A stretch of DNA of 64,000 nt from Fodinibacter luteus (lineage in GTDB: Bacteria; Actinomycetota; Actinomycetes; Actinomycetales; Dermatophilaceae), in the NCBI RefSeq assembly GCF_039541575.1, contig NZ_BAABGM010000002.1:88692-152691 (forward strand). Direction: 5' to 3'. Positions within the stretch are counted from its first letter, which is position 1, and each line of letters opens with the position of its first letter. Both the position numbers and the translations under genes were made by a program. Below are positions 27,356-37,062 of the stretch, piece by piece. The notes under the pieces are model-generated. The model was not told the DNA's origin. It was given only the letters and a program-made list of their open reading frames with translations, and did not search any database.

Positions 27356-28441
27356 TCAGGTCAGGTCGGTCCGCCCGGCCTCCACGAGCGCGTCGACGAC
27401 CCGCTTGACGTCCTGGGCGCGCGAGCGCGTCGTCACGAGGAGGGCGTCCGGGGTGTCGACGACCACGACGTCGTCGACCCCCACCACCGCCACCCGGCGG
27501 CCCCCGGTCGCGACGACGACCCCGGAGGCGTCGACGGTGGTGACGTCGTCGGCCGACCCCAGCACCCGCAGGCTCGCGCCGCCCTCCACCGGTGGGAGCA
27601 GGGACGCGAGGCTCGCGAAGTCGCCGACGTCGTCCCACGCGAAGGAGGCCGGCACGACGACGACGTGACCGGCATCCGCCGCGGGCTCGGCCACGGCGTG
27701 GTCGATGGCGATCCTCGTCAGCCGGGGCCACACCTCGTCGAGGCGCTCGGGCTCGGCCGCGATGACGCGCACCCCGGCGGCGAGGTCGGGGTGCCAGCGC
27801 TCGAGGAGGTCGAGGAGCGTCGTGGCGCGCACGACGAACATCCCTGCGTTCCAGCGGTACTCCCCGGAGGCGAGGTAGCGGGTCGCCCGCTCGGCATCCG
27901 GCTTCTCGACGAACTCGACGGCCCGCAGCGCCGTGGGGAACCCGGGCAGGGGCTCGCCCGTGCGGATGTACCCGAAGCCGGTCGCGGGCGAGGTCGGCTC
28001 GATGCCGATCGTCACGAGGTGTCCCGCGCGGGCGACCTCGACGGCCTCGCGGATGACCGCCTCGAACGCCGTGGCATCGGGGATGACGTGGTCGGCCGCG
28101 AAGGAGCCGATGACCGCCTCGGGGTCGAGTCGCTCGACGATCGCCGCGGCGAGCCCGATCGCGGCCATCGAGTCACGCGGGGACGGCTCGGCGACGACCC
28201 GCCCGGCGGACGGGCCGGTGAGCTGCGCCCGCACGGCATCCGCGTGGGCATCCCCCGTCACGACGACGACCCGCTCGCCGGTGAGCGGGCCGAGCCGGTC
28301 GACGGTCGCCTGGAGCAGGGTGCGGCCGCTGCCGGTGAGGTCGAGGAGGAACTTCGGGTGGGCAGCGCGGCTCAGCGGCCACAGCCGGGTTCCGGCGCCA
28401 CCGGCGGGGACGACGGCCCAGAAGCCGGGGATGCTCGCCAT
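27356..28441 (-). CDS. Mannose-1-phosphate guanylyltransferase
   Basis: 361 residues; makes GDP-mannose from GTP and mannose-1-phosphate for glycolipid and cell-envelope mannosylation. The nucleotidyltransferase signature GGAGTRLWPLSRAAHPKFLL is at residues 14-33, with FAADHVI (metal Asp), GFGYIRTG, VEFVEKPD and WNAGMFV. There is no C-terminal phosphomannose isomerase domain, so it is the short actinobacterial type. The ATG lies 47 nt after the RNA ligase stop on the same strand. Confidence 0.93.
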   Translation of the reverse strand: MASIPGFWAVVPAGGAGTRLWPLSRAAHPKFLLDLTGSGRTLLQATVDRLGPLTGERVVVVTGDAHADAVRAQLTGPSAGRVVAEPSPRDSMAAIGLAAAIVERLDPEAVIGSFAADHVIPDATAFEAVIREAVEVARAGHLVTIGIEPTSPATGFGYIRTGEPLPGFPTALRAVEFVEKPDAERATRYLASGEYRWNAGMFVVRATTLLDLLERWHPDLAAGVRVIAAEPERLDEVWPRLTRIAIDHAVAEPAADAGHVVVVPASFAWDDVGDFASLASLLPPVEGGASLRVLGSADDVTTVDASGVVVATGGRRVAVVGVDDVVVVDTPDALLVTTRSRAQDVKRVVDALVEAGRTDLT

Positions 28442-28488
28442 GGGACGCGAGGCTATCCCGTCGCCGGAGGTTGACCGGCCCGGGTGGG

Positions 28489-29001
28489 TCAGCCGCCGAG
28501 CGGGAAGCTGTCGATGACGCGCCAGACGCCGTCCTCGTCGTGGTGGTACAGCTCGACGGAGGTCACCGGGAAGCGGCAGCGGAAGTCGGCCAGGCCCTCG
28601 AAGGCCCGGTCGAGCGCGTCCTCTCCGAGGTGGTGCGCGACGGTGACGTGCGGGTGGTACGGGAAGTCGAGCACCCGCTCGACCGGACCGGAGCGCACCG
28701 CGCGCTCGAGCCCCTCGCACGGGCCGATGCCCCGTGAGACCTGGACGAAGACGACGGGCGAGATCGGCCGGAAGGTGCCGGTGCCCGACAGCACCATCTC
28801 GAACGGGTCGACGGTGGCCGTGACCCCCCGCAGGTGCTCGAGGAAGGACCCCATGACGTCGTCGGCGATCGCGGTCGGTGGCAGCAGGGTCACGTGCGGG
28901 GGGATGGCCGAGGCCATCGGGTCGCCGAAGTCCTCCCGGGCCTCCTGGAGGGTCGTGGACCAGGGCTCGGGAACGGTGACGGCGACGCCGTGGTGCGGCA
29001 T
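28489..29001 (-). CDS. 2'-5' RNA ligase family protein (2H phosphoesterase)
   Basis: 170 residues. Two HxT motifs typical of the 2H superfamily are present: PPHVTLLPP near residue 36 and HPHVTVAHH near 117. Members are 2'-5' RNA ligases or cyclic phosphodiesterases acting on tRNA or nucleotide ends; the in vivo role is uncertain. The minus-strand -10 TAGGGT (29015-29010) overlaps the trpS stop codon and stands 8 nt before ATG 29001, so the gene can be transcribed independently. Confidence 0.85.
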   Translation of the reverse strand: MPHHGVAVTVPEPWSTTLQEAREDFGDPMASAIPPHVTLLPPTAIADDVMGSFLEHLRGVTATVDPFEMVLSGTGTFRPISPVVFVQVSRGIGPCEGLERAVRSGPVERVLDFPYHPHVTVAHHLGEDALDRAFEGLADFRCRFPVTSVELYHHDEDGVWRVIDSFPLGG

Positions 29002-29012
29002 GGGCAGGGACC

Positions 29013-30038
29013 CTACCGCGCGGCGGGGAGGAGGCCCACGGCATCCTTGACCCGCCTCAGCGTGGCCTCGGCGACGACCGCGGCGCGTGCCGCGCCGCTG
29101 GAGAGGACGCGGTCGAGCTCGGCCGGGTCGGCGAGCAGCTCGGCCATCCGCTGCTGGAACGGACCGACCGCCTCGACGACGACGTCGGCGACCTCGGCCT
29201 TGAGCGCGCCGTAGCCCTGGCCGGCGAAGCGGGACTCGAGCTCGGCGACCGGCGTGCCACTGAGCACCGAGTGCACGACGAGCAGGTTGGACACCCCGGG
29301 CTTGGTGTCGGGGTCGTGGCGGACCTCGGCCTCGGCGTCGGTGACCGCCGAGCGGATCTTCTTCGCGATCCGCGACGGCGGGTCGCTGAGCAGGACGATG
29401 CCCTTGTCCGACGAGAGCGACCCGCTCATCTTCGACGTCGGCTCCTGCAGGTCCATGATCTTCGCCGACTCCTTGAGGATGTACGGCTCGGGCACCGTGA
29501 GCAGCGGGCCGAAGCGGGTGTTGACCCGCTCGGCGAGGTCGCGGGTGATCTCGAGGTGCTGGCGCTGGTCCTCGCCGACGGGAACGAACGCCGCGTCGTA
29601 CATGAGGATGTCGGCCGCCATGAGGATCGGGTAGGTGAACAGCCCGACGTTGGCGTTCATCCCCTTCGACGTCTTGTCCTTGAACTGGGTCATCCGGTTC
29701 ATCTCGCCCATCGCCGTCTGGCAGGACAGCACCCAGGCGAGCTCGGGGTGGGGGTGGACGTGGCTCTGGAGGAAGACCGCCGACGCCTCCGGGTCGACCC
29801 CGGCGGCGATGAACTGCGCGGCGGTGACCTGGGTGCGCCGGCGCAGCACCGCGGGGTCGGTGGGCACGGTGAGCGCGTGGAGGTCCGCGACGAAGTAGTA
29901 GGCGTCGAACTCCTCCTGCAGGCCGACCCAGTTCACGAGGGCGCCGAGGTAGTTGCCGAGGTGGAGGGAGTCGCTCGTCGGCTGCATCCCGGACAGGATG
30001 CGCGGACGTGCGGACGCGGCCGGTGCGGGGGTGGGCAT
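29013..30038 (-). CDS. trpS: Tryptophanyl-tRNA synthetase
   Basis: 341 residues, class I synthetase charging tRNA-Trp. The HIGH-like motif is HLGN at residues 26-29 (after RILSGMQPTSDSL) and the KMSKS-like motif is KMSGS near 201-205. GEDQRQHLEITRDLAER and AADILMYD are further conserved blocks. ATG 30038 is chosen because CACAAT on the minus strand (30051-30046) is 7 nt away, giving a leaderless start; an in-frame ATG at 30047 overlaps that -10. Confidence 0.95.
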   Translation of the reverse strand: MPTPAPAASARPRILSGMQPTSDSLHLGNYLGALVNWVGLQEEFDAYYFVADLHALTVPTDPAVLRRRTQVTAAQFIAAGVDPEASAVFLQSHVHPHPELAWVLSCQTAMGEMNRMTQFKDKTSKGMNANVGLFTYPILMAADILMYDAAFVPVGEDQRQHLEITRDLAERVNTRFGPLLTVPEPYILKESAKIMDLQEPTSKMSGSLSSDKGIVLLSDPPSRIAKKIRSAVTDAEAEVRHDPDTKPGVSNLLVVHSVLSGTPVAELESRFAGQGYGALKAEVADVVVEAVGPFQQRMAELLADPAELDRVLSSGAARAAVVAEATLRRVKDAVGLLPAAR

Positions 30039-30051
30039 GCGGGTCATTGTG
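30039..30051 (-). promoter_or_regulatory. Leaderless promoter of trpS
   Basis: Minus-strand CACAAT (30051-30046) and a 7-nt spacer before ATG 30038. The same hexamer serves the upstream exonuclease gene. Confidence 0.45.
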
Positions 30052-30080
30052 TCAGGGGGGCCGCGGCGCCCACCCGCCGG

Positions 30081-30881
30081 TCACAGGGCGTAGCGGACGC
30101 TCACCGGGGCGTGGTCGCTCCATCGCTGCGCGTACGCGGGGGCGCGCCCGACCTCGACGCTGACGGCCCGGGCGGCGAGGGGCGCGGAGGCGAGCTGGTA
30201 GTCGATGCGCCACCCGGCATCCGTGTCGAAGGCCTTGCCGCGCCACGACCACCACGTGTACGGCCCCGGCCCCGGGCCGTGCAGGTGGCGGTGGACGTCG
30301 ACGAAGCCGTGGGTGGCGATCCACGTGTCGAGGTGCGCCTGCTCCTCGGGCAGGAAGCCGGACTTGCCGCGGTTGCCCTTCCAGTTCTTGAGGTCGTCGA
30401 CCCGGTGGGCGACGTTGAGGTCGCCGGTGAGCACGGCGTGGCGGCCCTCCTCGGACCACCGGGCGAGCCGGGCGCCGACCGCGTCGAGGAAGCGCAGCTT
30501 CTCGTCCTGGCGGGGCGTGCCCGCCTCGCCGGTGTGGACGTACGCCGAGGCGACGGTGACGACGGCCTCCCCCACCGGGACGTCGGCCTCGACCCACCGC
30601 CCGGACCCGTCGAACTCCGCGACGCCCACCCCGGTGCGCACGGCCACCGGCTCGGTGCGCGAGAGCACCGCGACACCGGCACGGCCCTTCGCGCCGCACG
30701 GCGCGTGCGCGACGTGCCAGCCCTCGAAGGCGGTCCCGGCGAGCGCCGCCACGAGCTGGGCGTCGTCGGCGCGCACCTCCTGGAGGGTCACGACGTCCGG
30801 CGCGGCCGCCTCGAGCCAGGCGATCCCGCCCCGGCGCAGGGCCGCCCGGATGCCGTTGACGTTTGCGGTGACGAGGAGCAC
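30081..30881 (-). CDS. xth: Exodeoxyribonuclease III (AP endonuclease)
   Basis: 266 residues. Metal and active-site motifs of the EEP family are visible: ANVNGIRAAL (Asn), LQEVRADD (Glu), SAYVHTG, LTGDLNVAH (Asp/Asn), DYQLAS and the terminal SDHAPVSV (Asp-His). It acts in base excision repair at abasic sites. GTG 30881 is chosen because the minus-strand CACAAT (30893-30888) is 6 nt upstream and VLLVTANVNG matches family N-termini. The longer frame to 31007 would cross the isocitrate dehydrogenase promoter. Confidence 0.92.
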   Translation of the reverse strand: MLLVTANVNGIRAALRRGGIAWLEAAAPDVVTLQEVRADDAQLVAALAGTAFEGWHVAHAPCGAKGRAGVAVLSRTEPVAVRTGVGVAEFDGSGRWVEADVPVGEAVVTVASAYVHTGEAGTPRQDEKLRFLDAVGARLARWSEEGRHAVLTGDLNVAHRVDDLKNWKGNRGKSGFLPEEQAHLDTWIATHGFVDVHRHLHGPGPGPYTWWSWRGKAFDTDAGWRIDYQLASAPLAARAVSVEVGRAPAYAQRWSDHAPVSVRYAL

Positions 30882-30937
30882 CGGGCCATTGTGCGAGGTG
30901 GTGGATGCCGTGCCTGCCCCGGGTGCCCGGCATCCGG

Positions 30938-30960
30938 TAGTGTTTGTCTTGACGTCAAGA
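30938..30960 (+). promoter_or_regulatory. Isocitrate dehydrogenase promoter with perfect palindrome
   Basis: The -10-like TAGTGT (30938-30943) is followed by the perfect 14-bp palindrome TCTTGACGTCAAGA (30947-30960), which covers the expected transcription start. This fits a repressor operator. The leader carries GAGGAG about 13 nt before the ATG. Confidence 0.6.
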
Positions 30961-30993
30961 TAACCGCGACGACCGAGGAGCAACGACGCACCC

Positions 30994-33204
<2,211 letters not shown>

Positions 33205-33213
33205 CCGACTCGC

Positions 33214-33270
33214 TGCACATCACCCACGTCGCGCGTACCGGAAACGGCCGTTCCACGTGGGTGATGTGCA
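33214..33270. repeat. Dispersed hairpin element, copy 3
   Basis: A perfect 16-bp stem: 33214-33229 (TGCACATCACCCACGT) with 33255-33270 (ACGTGGGTGATGTGCA), 25-nt loop. It starts 9 nt after the icd stop, between convergent genes. Confidence 0.8.
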
Positions 33271-33317
33271 CGAAGTGGGGCGGCGCGGATGCCGGGCGCA
33301 CGGCATCCGCCCGCACC

Positions 33318-33755
33318 TCACCGCGGGTGGTCGGTCGCGGAGTGGTGGTGGTCGTGCTCGTCGGCGTCCGCCTCGGCCTTGGTGAGGTGGACCGTGCCGT
33401 GCGGGTGCTCGGCCGGGCCGTAGATCGAGTACAGCCGCAAGGGCCCCTCACCGGTGTTGACGACGTTGTGCCACGAGCCGGCCGGCACGAGGACGACGTC
33501 GTCGTCGGCGACGTCCCGGGTGAACGAGAGGTCCTCGCGGGTCGGCCCCATGTAGACCCGCCCGGAACCGCCCTCGATCCGCAGGAACTGGTCGATGTCG
33601 TGGTGCACCTCGAGGCCGATCTCCTCCTCGGGCTGCAGGCACATGAGCGTCAGCTGGAGGTGGCGCCCGGTCCACAGGGTCGTGCGGAAGGCGTCGTTGG
33701 CCAGCGTCCCGGCCTCGATGTCGGTGACGAACGGGTCGGGTCCGTGGTCGGACAT
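33318..33755 (-). CDS. Cupin-domain protein
   Basis: 145 residues, one cupin barrel. Metal-ligand motifs are GLEVHHDIDQFLRIEGG (His, His, Glu) and AGSWHNVVNTG (second-motif His). The C-terminus is a His/Asp-rich tail (DADEHDHHHSATDH), a possible metal-binding extension. Resembles small mannose-6-phosphate-isomerase-like cupins; the substrate is unknown. The ATG at 33755 has a strong RBS, GAGGAGAGAG; the upstream open frame is a repeat-derived shadow. Confidence 0.87.
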   Translation of the reverse strand: MSDHGPDPFVTDIEAGTLANDAFRTTLWTGRHLQLTLMCLQPEEEIGLEVHHDIDQFLRIEGGSGRVYMGPTREDLSFTRDVADDDVVLVPAGSWHNVVNTGEGPLRLYSIYGPAEHPHGTVHLTKAEADADEHDHHHSATDHPR

Positions 33756-33769
33756 GGCTCTCTCCTCGG

Positions 33770-33851
33770 GTCGGTCGGTCGGTCCGGTCCGGTCGGCTCG
33801 GTCCGGTCGGGCTCGGTCCGGTCGGGCTCGGTAGGGCTCGGTAGGGCTCGG
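33770..33851. repeat. GGTCGG/GGTCCGG simple repeat
   Basis: A degenerate 5-10-bp repeat (GGTCGG, GGTCCGG, GGGCTCGGT) upstream of the cupin gene, between divergent cupin and aquaporin genes. Confidence 0.75.
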
Positions 33852-33924
33852 GACCAACCTACCGAGGGGGGCGCGGGCCGGTCCGGCATCCGGCGCGCCA
33901 CGTGCGTCCCGGCCCCGGGGCCGC

Positions 33925-33936
33925 CACACTGGCCGC
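33925..33936 (+). promoter_or_regulatory. Leaderless promoter of aquaporin gene
   Basis: CACACT (33925-33930), 6-nt spacer, ATG 33937. Confidence 0.4.
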
Positions 33937-34752
33937 ATGACCACACCCACCATGGCCCAGCGCCTCGGCGCGGAGTTCCTCGGCACGTTCTGGCTCGTCT
34001 TCGGCGGGGCCGGCTCGGCGGTGTTCGCCGCAACGTTCATCGTCCCCAACGTCGTCGCCGGCCAGAGCGTGCAGCTGGGCATCGGCTTCCTCGGGGTGGC
34101 CCTCGCGTTCGGCCTCACCGTCATGACGATGGCCTACGCCGTCGGCCACATCTCGGGCGCCCACTTCAACCCCGCGGTGACCATCGGCGTCGCCGTCGCG
34201 AAGCGGTTCGACTGGCGGGACGTGCCGGCGTACGTCGGTGCCCAGGTCGCGGGCGGCCTCGTCGCCGGCCTCGCCATCTGGGGCATCGCGCGCGGTCGCG
34301 CCGGGTTCGAGGCGACCGGCAACATGGCGGCGAACGGCTACGGGGACAACTCGCCGGGCGGCTACGGCCTCGTCGCGGTGTTCGTCGCCGAGGTCCTGCT
34401 CACCGCGGTGTTCCTCTACGTCATCCTCGGGGCCACCGACTCGCGGGCCCCGCAAGGCTTCGCCCCGATCGCCATCGGCCTGGCCCTCACCCTCATCCAC
34501 CTCGTCTCCATCCCGATCTCGAACACGTCGGTCAACCCGGCCCGCTCCACCGGCGTCGCCTTCTTCAACGGCGACGGTGCCCCGGCGCAGCTGTGGGTGT
34601 TCTGGCTCGCGCCGATCATCGGTGCGGCCATCGCCGGTGCGACGTTCCACCTCATCACCGGGCTGGACCGCCGCGACCGCGACATCTCCGGCGAGATCGA
34701 GCCCGAGGACGTCCCCGTGCCCGACCACGTGGACCCCGACGCCCCGCGCTGA
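33937..34752 (+). CDS. aqpZ: Aquaporin Z-like water channel
   Basis: 271 residues, six transmembrane helices plus two re-entrant loops carrying the NPA boxes: ISGAHFNPAVTIGVAV near residue 78 and SNTSVNPARSTGVAF near 199. The Arg after the second NPA is the selectivity-filter arginine, and the small/His residues fit an orthodox water channel rather than a glycerol facilitator. A charged 30-residue C-terminal tail follows. Twin hairpins lie after the stop. Confidence 0.93.
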   Translation: MTTPTMAQRLGAEFLGTFWLVFGGAGSAVFAATFIVPNVVAGQSVQLGIGFLGVALAFGLTVMTMAYAVGHISGAHFNPAVTIGVAVAKRFDWRDVPAYVGAQVAGGLVAGLAIWGIARGRAGFEATGNMAANGYGDNSPGGYGLVAVFVAEVLLTAVFLYVILGATDSRAPQGFAPIAIGLALTLIHLVSIPISNTSVNPARSTGVAFFNGDGAPAQLWVFWLAPIIGAAIAGATFHLITGLDRRDRDISGEIEPEDVPVPDHVDPDAPR

Positions 34753-34760
34753 CCCACCAC

Positions 34761-34873
34761 CCCCTTGCGTCCGGCAGGTCGGGGGCTGGGGCCCCCAGGT
34801 TGCCGGACGCAACGGAGGCTGCAAGGGGACGTCCGGCAGGTCGGGGGCTGGGGCCCCCAGGTTGCCGGACGTC
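34761..34873. repeat. Twin hairpins with compensatory changes
   Basis: Hairpin 1 pairs 34765-34776 with 34801-34812 (TTGCGTCCGGCA type); hairpin 2 pairs 34828-34838 with 34863-34873 (GACGTCCGGCA type). Both share the same inner stem (GGGGGC/GCCCCC). CCCCTTGC at 34761 can also pair with GCAAGGGG at 34821, giving an alternative fold. Located between convergent aquaporin and ceramidase-like genes, overlapping the latter's stop. Confidence 0.75.
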
Positions 34874-35729
34874 ACGGGGCGTGCTCGGCGGCGTAGTGCC
34901 GGAAGAGCAGGTAGGCCGCGAGCGCGCACAGGACGTGCCACAGGCCGTGCTGCTGGAGCAGGGACTCGGGCCGGCACCACGGGTGGTCGCGCTGACCGGT
35001 CGTCCAGATCGCGAAGGCCACGGCCAGGGTCGCGACCGACGCAAGCCCGAACCACACGTCCTGGCGCGGTGAGCGCCGCCGGATGAGCGCCACCTCGAGG
35101 GCGACCGCGCCCCCGACCTGCACCGCGAACGCGGCGTTGCCGGCGTGGCCTACGGGCGGGACGCTGCCCCCCCGAAGGTGCACGGCCATCCCCACGACGA
35201 CGGCGACGAGGAAGACGACCGCCATGAAGGCCGGCCCGCGCCGCACGAAGCGCATGAGGGCGTAGCCGAGGGCGAACCCGGACACCGCGAACATGCTCAG
35301 CAGGTCGAGGTGCCCGCCGAGGTCGGTCTGGGTGGCGTGCATCGCCATGCTGCCCGGGCCGAGGAGGACGACGAGCACCGCGTATGCCGTGGCGAGACCC
35401 GGGTGGGCGCCCATGGTGAGCCCGAGGCGGACCCGGTCCGCGGCATACCAGGCGACAGCCAGCCCGGCGACGACGAAGGCGAGGTTGCTCCACGTGTTGA
35501 CCGGTTGGCGGACCCAGCCCGGTCGCGCGGCCTCGCAGAAGCCGTCCCCGCGACCGACGTCGGGCCCGAGCCAGCCCCACCTGGCTGCGGCCAGGACGAG
35601 GGCGAGCGAGACGACGGCCGTCGTGGCGGCGGCGACCAGCGGGCGCAGGTCGCGCCGCTGCGACGCGTCGGGCGCGGCCGGCGGGCGCACGTCCCTGCCG
35701 TCCGGCGCTGCACTCGTCACGTCGGCCAC
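34872..35729 (-). CDS. Ceramidase-like membrane hydrolase (CREST superfamily)
   Basis: 285 residues with about seven transmembrane helices. Active-site elements of the alkaline ceramidase/PAQR-type CREST superfamily are recognisable: FCEAARPGW and PVNTWSNLAFVVAGL in the first helices, SMAMHATQTDLGGHLDLLSM (His, Asp) in the middle and the C-terminal QQHGLWHVLCALAAYL (two His). The family hydrolyses amide bonds of membrane lipids with a zinc centre; in bacteria the substrate is unknown. GTG 35729 is preceded by GTGGTGAG. Confidence 0.8.
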   Translation of the reverse strand: MADVTSAAPDGRDVRPPAAPDASQRRDLRPLVAAATTAVVSLALVLAAARWGWLGPDVGRGDGFCEAARPGWVRQPVNTWSNLAFVVAGLAVAWYAADRVRLGLTMGAHPGLATAYAVLVVLLGPGSMAMHATQTDLGGHLDLLSMFAVSGFALGYALMRFVRRGPAFMAVVFLVAVVVGMAVHLRGGSVPPVGHAGNAAFAVQVGGAVALEVALIRRRSPRQDVWFGLASVATLAVAFAIWTTGQRDHPWCRPESLLQQHGLWHVLCALAAYLLFRHYAAEHAP

Positions 35730-35769
35730 CTCACCACAGGAGCCGGTGCTGCGCCACGGCCGGGCGCTG

Positions 35770-35775
35770 ATAGCG
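35770..35775 (+). promoter_or_regulatory. Promoter -10 of mdh
   Basis: A TAGCGT-type hexamer, about 40 nt before GTG 35816. The leader contains GAAGGGG as ribosome site. Confidence 0.4.
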
Positions 35776-35815
35776 TCGAGAGCGACACTTTCCGCGCGTA
35801 CGAAGGGGTACCACC

Positions 35816-36805
35816 GTGAGCACCACGCCCGTCAAGGTCGCCGTCACCGGCGCCGCCGGCCAGATCGGCTACAGCCTGCTGTTCCGCATCGCGAGCGGTG
35901 CGCTGTTCGGCCCGGACACCCCGGTCGAGCTCCGGCTCCTCGAGATCACCCCGGCGCTCAAGGCGCTCGAGGGAGTCGTCATGGAGCTCGACGACTGCGC
36001 GTTCCCGACGTTGGCAGGTGTGCAGATCGGCGACGACGCGACGAAGGTCTTCGACGGCGTCAACCACGCCCTCCTCGTCGGCGCCCGCCCGCGCGGCCCG
36101 GGCATGGAGCGCGGCGATCTGCTCGAGGCGAACGGTGGCATCTTCGCCCCGCAGGGCAAGGCCCTCAACGAGGTCGCGGCCGACGACATCCGGGTCACGG
36201 TGACCGGCAACCCGGCCAACACGAACGCCCTCATCGCGATGAGCAACGCCCCCGACATCCCGACCGAGCGCTTCTCGGCGCTGACCCGCCTCGACCACAA
36301 CCGCGCGATCTCGCAGCTGGCCGCGAAGCTCGGCGTGCCGGTGACCGAGATCCGCAGGATGACGATCTGGGGCAACCACTCGGCCACGCAGTACCCCGAC
36401 CTGTTCCACGCCGAGGTCGGTGGCCGCAACGCCGCCGAGGCCGTCGGCGACCAGGACTGGCTGGCCAACACCTTCATCCCGACCGTCGCCAAGCGCGGCG
36501 CGGCGATCATCGAGGCACGTGGGGCATCGTCCGCGGCATCCGCCGCCTCCGCGACGATCGACCACGCCCGCACGTGGACCCAGGGCACCCCCGAGGGTGA
36601 CTGGGTGTCGATGGCGGTGCGCTCCGACGGCTCCTACGGGGTCCAGGAGGGGATCATCTCCTCGTTCCCCGTCACCGTGGCCGACGGGCAGTGGTCGATC
36701 GTGCAGGGCCTGGAGATCGACGACTTCTCGCGGGCGAAGATCGACGCGTCGGTCGCCGAGCTCGTCGAGGAGCGCGACGCGGTCCAGGGCCTCGGCCTCA
36801 TCTGA
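35816..36805 (+). CDS. mdh: Malate dehydrogenase
   Basis: 329 residues; interconverts malate and oxaloacetate with NAD in the TCA cycle. The NAD loop is VTGAAGQIGYSLLFRIASG near residues 10-28; substrate arginines lie in GARPRGPGMERGDLL, NPANTNALIA and LTRLDHNRA; catalytic His is in IWGNHSATQYPD. This is the MDH type 2 (cytosolic-like) family common in actinobacteria. GTG 35816 has the RBS GAAGGGG. A strong hairpin follows. Confidence 0.96.
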   Translation: MSTTPVKVAVTGAAGQIGYSLLFRIASGALFGPDTPVELRLLEITPALKALEGVVMELDDCAFPTLAGVQIGDDATKVFDGVNHALLVGARPRGPGMERGDLLEANGGIFAPQGKALNEVAADDIRVTVTGNPANTNALIAMSNAPDIPTERFSALTRLDHNRAISQLAAKLGVPVTEIRRMTIWGNHSATQYPDLFHAEVGGRNAAEAVGDQDWLANTFIPTVAKRGAAIIEARGASSAASAASATIDHARTWTQGTPEGDWVSMAVRSDGSYGVQEGIISSFPVTVADGQWSIVQGLEIDDFSRAKIDASVAELVEERDAVQGLGLI

Positions 36806-36824
36806 GTCGGTCCCCACATCGCAA

Positions 36825-36863
36825 CCGGATGCCGTCCGCCCCACGAGGGCGGGCGGCATCCGG
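36825..36863. terminator. Hairpin terminator after mdh
   Basis: A 17-bp stem (36825-36841 with 36847-36863, one wobble) and a 5-nt loop, built from CCGGATGCC/GGCATCCGG. The right half is partly repeated at about 36868-36895. Confidence 0.7.
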
Positions 36864-36950
36864 TCGTCTGCCCCACGAGGGCGGGCGGCATGCGGTCGTC
36901 TGCTCCGTCGCCACGGCGGCGGGCTCCTACCCGAACTCACCCCTCCAGAA

Positions 36951-36992
36951 CTGCTTTCAGCGTGAAAGGAACTCCTCCCGCGGTGAAAGCAG
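36951..36992. promoter_or_regulatory. Clustered TGAAAG/CTTTCA palindromes, function unknown
   Basis: CTTTCA GCG TGAAAG (36954-36968) plus a further TGAAAGCAG (36984-36992) that pairs with CTGCTTTCA (36951-36959). The spot is unusually AT-rich for this DNA, between the mdh and antiporter 3' ends. Confidence 0.35.
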
Positions 36993-37062
36993 TCCCGGTG
37001 CAGGTGGTGCGAGCCGCCGGTCGTCGGGCCGGTCGACCCGGGCGAGCGGTCAGGGCGAGCGG

